Below, in pieces: positions 38,401-46,400 of a DNA stretch of 64,000 nt. A model generated the notes under the pieces. The model ran no database searches and was not told the origin of the DNA. It saw only the letters and a list, made by a program, of their open reading frames with translations. Source of the DNA: CAZCTC01 sp964501335 (GTDB lineage Bacteria > Chloroflexota > Anaerolineae > B4-G1 > SLSP01); the NCBI GenBank assembly GCA_964501335.1, contig CAZCTC010000006.1, forward strand, positions 1-64,000, read 5' to 3'. How positions within the stretch are numbered: position 1 is the first letter of the stretch; each line of letters starts with the position of its first letter. Position numbers and translations under genes: made by a program.

Positions 38401-40434
38401 GTCCCGCTGAACACCAGCCCTTCCGAATGGCAGGATAACCATTATCGAAAACTGTACCAGGAACTGAACGTGATCCCCTTAAAGTCGGAAGAACATACGG
38501 CCCAATGGACTTCCGATTCAGCCCTGGAAAAGCAACAGGAATTCATCACCGGTGAAACCAATATCCTCAGCTGCTCCACCACCTTCGAACTGGGCGTCGA
38601 TGTCGGCGACTTACAGGCCGTCTTGATGCGCAATATGCCGCCGACCACCGCCAACTACGTCCAGCGCGCCGGGCGGGCCGGGCGCCGCACCGATTCGGCC
38701 GCCTTTTCATTGACCTTTGCCCAACGCCGCTCCCACGATCTCATGTATTACACCGACCCGGTCAAAATGGTCTCCGGCCTGATCCGGCCACCGGCCATCA
38801 GCCTGCAAAACGAAAAAATCATCCGGCGCCATCTGAATTCGATCCTTTTCGCCGGGTTCCTCCGCTGGGCCAAAGAACGCTACGACCGGGATTTTGAAAA
38901 GGCCGGCGACTTCTTCCTGGTGCCGGGAAAAGATTCCGGAGCCGGGCTGTTCCGCCAATATCTGGAACAACGGCCGCCGGAAATCAAAGCAGCACTCCAA
39001 AGAATCGTGCCCCCCGAAATAGCGGCATCGCTCGATCTCGAAAATTGGGGCTGGCTCCAGGAACTCACCACCGGCAACGGAATAGCGGAAAACGCCGAAA
39101 CGCCGGCGCTCGATCGGGCCGAAAGCGAATTCATGGAAAATATCCAGGAATTAAGAACCGCCGAGATCGAAGCGCGCCAAAACGAAAGGGATCTGGACGC
39201 CAATCAATTGAAAAAGATCGGCCATACAGTCAAAGATCGCTATCTCTTCGGCGTTCTCGGCAACCACAACGTGCTACCCAAATATGGCTTTCCTACCGAC
39301 GTGGTCGAATTGAAAACCAGCCACATTCATACCGTCGAAGCCCAACAGGTTGAACTCCACCGTGACCTGCGCATTGCGGTCGCCGAATTTGCCCCCGGGG
39401 GCGCCGTCGTGGCCGCCAAGAAAATATGGATCAGCGCGGGGCTCTACAAACCTCCCTCAAAACACTGGCAGACCTACAACTATGCCGTCTGTCCCGGCTG
39501 CAAACGTTTCTATTACAAACAAAAAACCCAGGAAGCTTCAACGCACTGGCTGGATCCCCTCTGCCCCACCTGTGGGCACAAAATTTTCAGCAGCTGGCCC
39601 AAAAAATATGGGATCTTCATCGAACCCGAATTTGGTTTCATCGCCCAATATGGAGACCCCCCGACCACCGGAGAGAGCCGCCCCGAACGTTTTTACGCCT
39701 CCATCGTCCATTTCGCCGAATATAAAATGCCGGGGAAGGAAAACTACAGTGAAACCGCCCCGGAATTAAACCCCGAATTATGGGCCCGGGGTATCCCGCT
39801 CTACACCCACTACTCCCGTTATGGCTGGCTGGTCGTCATCAACGCCGGCAGAACCGGAAACGGCTTTCGCATCTGCCGCTATTGCGGAGCCGCCGACCCG
39901 GCCCCCGTTCAACCTCCCAAAAACCGGGGAAAAGCCAACGGTCATATCAACCCCACCACCGGCAAACCCTGCAACGGCATTCTGGACACCTATTCCTTAG
40001 GCCATCGGTTTATGACGGATGTCCTGGAACTGCGCTTTGACGGGCACGTCGCCGCCGCCGCCCACGAATCCACCTGGCGCTCCGTCCTCTATGCCCTCCT
40101 GGAAGGGGCCAGCAGCGCCATTGGAATCCGCCGGGAAGATCTTGACGGGGTGTTACACTATCGAGACGGCTCCAGCATCCCCTCCTTGATCCTCTATGAC
40201 GATGTGCCCGGCGGGGCCGGCCATGTCAAACGAATTGGGAACCATCTCGCGGAGGTCCTCCAGGCCGCCCGGGAACGGGTCAACCATGAATGCTGCGGTC
40301 CCGAAACCAGCTGCTATGAATGCCTGCGCAACTACCGCAATCAGCCTTACCACGCACTGTTAAAACGCGGCGCCGCTCTGGAATTTCTGCAACACTTCAT
40401 CCCCGAAGAGAATTCGGCCGACTCCACGCTTTAA
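35455..40434 (+). CDS. DruE-like DEAD/DEAH helicase with C-terminal DUF1998-type region
   Basis: A 1,659-residue superfamily 2 helicase. Motif I VVTTGTGSGKTETF is near residue 115, motif Ia LLLYPMNALANDQLKRL follows, DEAHIYNG is near 256, and motif III is ATSATLG. A cysteine-rich middle (CPTCGSPMWELLTCTRCG, CTGCGAI, CPCGA, CTACGTRS, about 510-650) should bind zinc. The second lobe has IFSDSRQDAAFFAPYL, SCSTTFELGVDVGDLQAV and YVQRAGRAGRRTDS. The C-terminal DDVPGGAGHVKRI and CCGPETSCYECLRNYRN are the DUF1998-type zinc signature shared by DruE, MrfA-like and Dpd-associated helicases. Size and architecture best fit DruE, the common helicase of all Druantia types. Only one partner gene precedes it, as in type III. 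A terminator follows directly. The family is certain; the Druantia label is an inference. Confidence 0.82.
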   Translation: MTSPNLLHPLNTTQRVRETYLRYLKTAYPLQDDRLRTDYWNALEETDLLVKGPLLESTPEFIKGRSIRELIEAGILNRKFIQLCGPGLPLDRPLYLHQDQAIEKLCRDRRNLVVTTGTGSGKTETFLIPILNQLLEEGSALQEPGVRALLLYPMNALANDQLKRLRSVLKNYPDIKFGRYIGDTEKKESWAEKKFYRQFADQERLENELLSRHEMQQSPPHLLLTNYAMLEYLLLRPADNAFFDGPTARHWSFIVLDEAHIYNGAIGIEIAMLLRRLKDRVTGKTGRKLQIIATSATLGRGEQDFPEVVDFASQLFDAPFQWDPRDPAHQDIVKATRIAPHPSSPQTWNESSPQLFTELDAAPPNPAPPELLKNYLTICRRFQVPDPVLKKAVENAVGPENDEILNQFLYGLLSDNARLAALRSQLNQEPRFLNALSETLFPDTTLAREAVVSLVNLAVRARPTAGSSSLLPARYHVFARALEGAFVCLNAHKHTAAGQSRVSLTRREICPTCGSPMWELLTCTRCGAAYLMGQIEETEGRRRFIGLAPEIASYMEEPLHCFLIGKSTNSINEDEWLEEATAESETEEKIGTAWTLCTGCGAIVETAQAQEKCPCGAAASQVELLEIELPHDHQIKKCTACGTRSRQGTVIPFLTGQDAPVSVITTALYQSLPEDETLQDLPGKGRKLLIFSDSRQDAAFFAPYLERTYQQLLRRRLIIQALYEDEAAWEGRLRLKDMTRRLRSKSESAGFFRPTDSFDFRNDQIDKWLMQEFIALDRRISLEGTGLLYFRLSRPGNWKTPPPLMESPWNFTPTEAWNLLEILFDTLRVQGCVTFPPNVDPRDEAFSPRNQIFFLEKGSDLKAPPNTFSWLPRRGSNRRLDFLLKILETTVPELSAQGKKATALKLLTDLWQMLTGNPAWKPYLNVDRKPGKDIRFQANYEMWEILPLDPDRTPLYICSKCKNITALNLRDICGTFNCNGKLVPLNTSPSEWQDNHYRKLYQELNVIPLKSEEHTAQWTSDSALEKQQEFITGETNILSCSTTFELGVDVGDLQAVLMRNMPPTTANYVQRAGRAGRRTDSAAFSLTFAQRRSHDLMYYTDPVKMVSGLIRPPAISLQNEKIIRRHLNSILFAGFLRWAKERYDRDFEKAGDFFLVPGKDSGAGLFRQYLEQRPPEIKAALQRIVPPEIAASLDLENWGWLQELTTGNGIAENAETPALDRAESEFMENIQELRTAEIEARQNERDLDANQLKKIGHTVKDRYLFGVLGNHNVLPKYGFPTDVVELKTSHIHTVEAQQVELHRDLRIAVAEFAPGGAVVAAKKIWISAGLYKPPSKHWQTYNYAVCPGCKRFYYKQKTQEASTHWLDPLCPTCGHKIFSSWPKKYGIFIEPEFGFIAQYGDPPTTGESRPERFYASIVHFAEYKMPGKENYSETAPELNPELWARGIPLYTHYSRYGWLVVINAGRTGNGFRICRYCGAADPAPVQPPKNRGKANGHINPTTGKPCNGILDTYSLGHRFMTDVLELRFDGHVAAAAHESTWRSVLYALLEGASSAIGIRREDLDGVLHYRDGSSIPSLILYDDVPGGAGHVKRIGNHLAEVLQAARERVNHECCGPETSCYECLRNYRNQPYHALLKRGAALEFLQHFIPEENSADSTL

Positions 40435-40436
40435 AC

Positions 40437-40473
40437 AAAAACAGGCCTGGAAAAAGGCTCCAGTCCTGTTTTT
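40437..40473. terminator. Bidirectional terminator after the helicase
   Basis: AAAAACAGG (40437-40445) pairs with CCTGTTTTT (40465-40473), with an inner CTGGA/TCCAG stem. A and T runs on both sides make it usable by the plus-strand helicase and by the converging minus-strand peptidase gene that ends at 40492. Confidence 0.85.
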
Positions 40474-40491
40474 CTACTCAAATCCCAGACT

Positions 40492-43400
40492 TTAAGGAGT
40501 CCAGATAAGCCAGACCTCGCCGGCGGCCACCAACACGCCAAACACATCCCGATATTCCAGCCGCACCGTTTTGCCGGCCAACGGTTGCATTACCGTCATT
40601 GGAATTTCTACCACGGCCGGAATCGGTTCGGAAGGTGGATTGCCGGGACGCGAGAATTGATACTGAAAAACCTCCTGATCTCCCACCAGCAACGCCACCG
40701 CATCATCCACCACAACCGGAACGAGCCGATCAGGATGGGCAGAAAGATAGAAATGGCCGGTTACAGGCAAAGTTGGCGGCATCACCAGAGTAGTGGAATA
40801 AAAAACCTCCCCCGTAATGGCAGGCCGGGAAGCGATAGCCGATCCCACTGAATGCGGGAAAGTGATCGGATAAGCATAGGCCCGCACAACGATAGGAAGA
40901 TAAATTTGATAGGACAGAGCCCCGGCAGGAGCGACCGTTACCGTATAAGTTGAAAGAACCGAATCGAGTATATAAGGCACCGCTCCCCAACGATCTTCAT
41001 AACGCGCTTGAGATTCCACAATCAAGGGCACCTGAGCCAAATCCGTCGCGCCGTTCCGGCGAGATTCAGAGATCACCATCCGCCCGCATAGTTTTAAAAG
41101 CCGGCTGCTCCCCTCACCGGTATACGGCAACAGGTCCGGGAGATTCCAGGTAATAACCCTCCCATTAACCCGGCTCGGCTCGGGATCGACTCCCGTAACG
41201 GCAAAATCAGGAGCTACCGTAAGAGTGGAAGACAACGTTGAAGCACGGTAATTTCCCTCATTGCGCAGATCAACCCCCAGACACAATGTGATTGGTTGTC
41301 CGGGCGAAGCAAACAAAGTATCCCCTTTGTAAGGCACACTGACACTCAACAAACCTACAGCATCAGTTACCTCCGGCCCATGCCAGGTGACATGCACAGC
41401 ATTGCTCGCTGCGGTATAAGACGTCATAAAATCATCCTGCCCTTGCACCAGCGTCGGGTAACCGACTATATGCGTCCCTGCCTGCAAAAGATCAAGCCCG
41501 GTAGAGAGCAACAAATAAAATTCCTGCAAGAACTCCTTATTTTGTTGCGCCGGCAAAGTCTGCCATTCTTCAGGCGGAGTGCAGGTTAAGCGATAACGGT
41601 CTCCGGCCGGAACACTGGTGCAGGTAAAGGTGCGCGTCAACGCCGCAGTAAACGCAGCCAGCTCGACAGGATTGGTAATCGTGGTGTACCGGAAGAACTG
41701 CCCGTCATCCATCCCTTTGTAGACCCCAGGATGAACATAGAGCGGCGTTTCCAGTTGGATCTGCAATCCCTCAACCTGCCCTTCGATATAACGAACAGAT
41801 TCACCCACGCCCACATAAGCTATGGGAACAGAAAAGCCGTCAGGCACATGGTTACCGGTTAAAGTACAGGTAACCGGATGCATCACTCCCACCGTCGCTG
41901 CAGCATCCACATCGACCCGATACCGGAAACCGGTGTGGGAAAGATAGGGAATCGAAGCCGGCCAGGTATCGCTCAAAGTGCGAGTAAGGTGTAGACCAAG
42001 TCCGGAAACACAGCTCAAATCTACTCCGGACCAATCATCCCGGGAAAGATTAGAGACTGATACCTCTAACAAAGTCTGTTTCCCCGGCGCCGTCCGACAT
42101 TCGTAAACATGGTCCACATCCAGACTGCCGCCCACTTTAGTCCTGACGGCCCAATCCCCGGCCCCCGTACTGTTGACACAGACTTCATCCGTCAACGTTC
42201 GCACATCCGCCGAAGCATCGATATGGACCAACCAATCCACGCTTCCACCCTGCCGGCTGACATCCGCCGGATTGACCCGGGCCGCGGTTTGCAAATTAGG
42301 CTGCTTGCTGATCTCCGGCCAGACGGGAGTCGTAATGATATCGTAAAAGCCCGGCCCTCCCCACTCAACCGGATAAGCAATCCGACCGCCGAATGAAACC
42401 GGGAAATCACCTTCCCGCGGATACCCCGGATAGGCATCCAGCCGGGCGCGCACGGTAACACGCTGAGTCTCTCCCTGCGGCAACCGACACTGGAACGTCA
42501 CCAGATCGAACTCGGCAGCATGCACCGGCTGCCCCTCCAGCAAACGGCAATTGTTGCCGGCACCCTTCCATCCGATATATTGAATATTATGTCCCGGCGG
42601 ATGGGGCAACGGGATCTGCAAGATCACATTTTCACCGTCGACGGTATCATAACGACTACGGGCCTCACAGATCAGCTCCAAATCGGCCGCCAGATAAGCC
42701 GGGTAATCCTGAAGCCGATTTCCCTGACGATCGGTCAGTTGGTAAGTACAGGCAAAATCAACATCATGGGATCTCTCATATCCACTGCCGGAGTAAGGAG
42801 CAATATCATAGAATAAAGCATGGGTTGTATCGGTCAAAACATGAACCCGATCCAACATATCTCGATAAGTAATGGCAACAGCTTGCCGGGGTTGCGGATA
42901 ATTGATCCCGACATTCGGCAAATATTCCCGGAAGGGAATCGGAGAAGATCCCGCCGTGTAATAAACCGAGCCCCCACAGCCTTCCAGAATTCGCGTCCCT
43001 TCCACGGGAGCACAATGGAAAGAGATCCCCTGCCCGGATAATTCTCGGGCCCGAATTTGATAATTCAAAGCCTTCGAACGATCGTCATAGCTCAGCAAGG
43101 TCCCAACCTTAAATTCCAACGTCATCGCCGGTAACCAGAGATCACCATCATTGGGATCTTGAACGATCAACCCTTGCAACTGAGGTGGGATATTAAAATG
43201 CCGGTGATTGGGATTGGGCAATCGTACCCGCTCCCCTCTCCAGTTTCTCAAAGCAATTCGCCAGTCACAGCCGCTGAAACCCACCGGGATAGTCCCCTTG
43301 CAAAGGGAGTTACCGCCAATTTCAAAAATAAACCAACCATTCTCTTCCGTCCCCACCACATAAGGGAACTGATTCTGGTCAAAAGCCCCCTGCACCGGAG

Positions 43401-46400
43401 CAGCCAAAAGGAACGTGACCTGCTGGTTTACTTTGTAAGCCGAACTCGATTGATTGTTCCCGTAGCTTTCCTGGATCTGAATGCGGTCCCCTTCCGCCCG
43501 GCTGGGATAAACGATCTCGGGATCGGTCTCGGTGGTATGAACAATCAACGGTGGAGCGACAACCCAAACCACGGCGTCCTCCAACGACAATTGACCCCGG
43601 CGCGTTCCGATAGAATAAGCCACCTCGCCCTGAGTCGTGACATGGACCTCGCCCTGCTGCAAAACTTCGGCGCTTGAATTTTCCACCGGAATTTGCAGTT
43701 CATAAGAGCCCGGCGCCAGAGTTGCAGCCGACCAGGTAAGCAAAGTTTCCGTAACCAATTCCGTCACCGTGAAAATCCCCGGCCCCCCTTGCGCCGCCGC
43801 GGTCAACGTATATCCCCGGGCCAGTCGTAAATTCATACTCACATCGGAAAGGGGCTCGCTCCCCAACACCTGCAACGCCACCCGCACCGTCTGCGGCACC
43901 CCGGCTTCCAACGGAATGACCGTTTTCCCCGCTCCCGCTTCCTGCTGCAAATCAGCCGGCTGGATAAAAGGAACCTGTACACTCACCTGCGTATCGACCG
44001 GCTCGGACCCCGCAATAAAAAGCGCCTGATATAAGAGCCCATAAGAGAGTTCCTGCTGCGCCGGATGGCCGCTTATCAAAATGACCCAATCGGCGCCCCG
44101 CGGCACCATCACCATGGCCGCCTCGCCGGTATCGGCATAATCGGCAATCCGCACGGCCCCCGCAGGCAGGTTGTAATTCGGCGTATCGCTGGCCCGCTGC
44201 AAAGTCATTCCTTCAGGCCAGTTATACGTCAAGGCAGCGCCCGGAAGAGCGGGGCCGGCCGCACGCAGCGCCGTCGCCGAATGCGGCTGCGATCCCACCG
44301 TCGTCACCATCCCATGAGGAATCAGGCCGGCCTTCTCCGCCAGCTTCCAACCGTCGGCCACCACGATAAACAGCCGCCGCTCACCGGCTCGCGCCGGGAA
44401 AGCCGCTTCCGGGAAACGGTTCAAGGTATCCGCCGGGACCCCGGCGCCGAGATAATAGACCGTAAACGGCAGGTCGGTCCCCGCCAGATTCGCCTCATCC
44501 ACCTGCGGCCATTCCGCCAACCAGGGATAAGTCTCCAACGCCCGTCGCGCGTCCGGAATATCCCACGAACGGCCGGAGTCGGAACCGGCGCTTTCAAAAA
44601 GTGCCAGGCGAGGAGGATACAAAACCCAGGCAGCGGAGAAATCTTTCCGGCCGGTCACGATCTGTTTAGCAAAGCCGCCGTCCACCCGCCCTTGCAAAAT
44701 CACCGTCCCGGCTGGAAGGTTCAGCGTTCCAGTAACGATAGAAACAGTAAACGGCGCAGTAGCAAACAAAGGGCGTTCATTACGCATCAGCGCCTGAAAA
44801 ACCGCTCGATAAGCAGCCCGGCGATCAGTTTGAGCAGAGTCGAGAGGTACAATCGTGAAAGAATCAGCCCCGAAATTGTCGGCGGCATAGGCCGTCGTCG
44901 TATACACATCCCGCTGCTGATCGATCAACTCGCCGGTGTCGGCATTAAAGATACTCACCTGCCGCAGATAATAAGGGCCGTCGACGCCCTCTTCCCCGAT
45001 CGTCCCGCCGTCAAAAAGCAGCGTCAATGGGACCGTGCCCGGCGTCAAGGTGTACGTTTCCATAAACCAGGGCGCCACATGTTCGCCGGAAGCATCCGCC
45101 AACAGCGCATTGATCGTATAACGCCCCGGCTGAGTGACCCGCAGCGCAGATTCCAGCACCAGGCGGTCATAACGGGCGTCACCGTTCATATCGAAAACAT
45201 ATTCTTCAAGCCGGGGATCCAAATGCACGGCCGGCGGCTCGAACTGAGTGTAAAGGTAAGGATAGGTTTGATAGACATGATAGGCGTCTTCGGGATGAGA
45301 AATTTCTTCATCCAGGCTCAAAGAAACTTTGAGGGTCAGCGTATAAGGTCCGTCCAACCCTTTTTGATAAATAGAACCGCCGTCAAATTCCAGGGGCAGA
45401 GAATGCTCGCCGACCGTCAACGTCACGACATCGCCGAAAAACCCCACCATCTGACCGTTCGGCGCGTACAAATAAGCCTCGTAGCTTACGGTGTTAGTCA
45501 GCGTAGCGCTGAAACTCCCCACCGGCTGCACCGTCAACGGCACATCCATCAGCAAACGGTTGTAATAACGATCCCCATCGTCATCCCTTACCGTTTGCGT
45601 CACGGTCTCTCCCCACTGGAAAGGAATTTCGCTAGAGGAAGGAGAGAAAACGGCAACCGGTAAAGAGCTCACATTCTCCAAAATCTCGCTTTTGCCCTGA
45701 AAAAGCAAATTTTCTGAAGTGGCCTGCTCCTGATTCTGCACACTAAAAGAGAACTCGTATCCAGGAGGAGCCTTATACCTGCCAAAATATGCCAGAGTTT
45801 GAATTGTTGCTATGGCTACTTTTCTAAAATAAGCAGGTTCCATATGCTCTATCGTATCTGAAGGAGTATGCACATGGACATCTAAGGCCTCCATATCACG
45901 AATTTGAATGGCCGGAATCCCTTCATTAAAGAAAGATACCTGATCGCTATCAGTACACTTGTCCCCTTCGCTTGGGTTAAGTCTGATATCGTTTAAATTT
46001 AACAGAGAAAGCAGCGCTCCTGTAAAACCCTTTGAAAAAGGCTTATCCACTCTACAGCGCACCCGAATTTCATTTACATTTTGCTTTCCACCAATCATAT
46101 CAAGATTAACAACGCCGGAAATATGGGATCTTGCTCCTAAAGGAAGTTGGGGTTTTCCCGTCGAGGAATCAAGCCCTGTGACATATTGAGAGCTCCCATA
46201 TTTGCCCAATTCTTCTCCATCAACCAAAACTATGCGAATTTCATTTTGGAATCCATATTGCGCATCTCCGGTTAAAGCTGTTTCATGCAACACTTTAAAA
46301 AAATAAGCTGCCTCCAATGCGGCGGCCACACCGCTGGCATTATCATCTGCGCCCGGCGTTGCCCTACTATCATAATGCGCCATCAGAATATAGATTCTTT

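Noticed and set aside
35455..40434. MrfA (repair helicase) or Dpd-system helicase instead of DruE
   Set aside because: The protein is much larger than MrfA, no MrfB nuclease or deazaguanine genes are adjacent, and the long coupled partner fits Druantia-like modules better; not fully excluded.
44065..45663. 532-codon plus-strand frame inside the 2,765-residue protein gene
   Set aside because: Arg/His/Pro-rich shadow frame opposite well-supported exported-protein domains.
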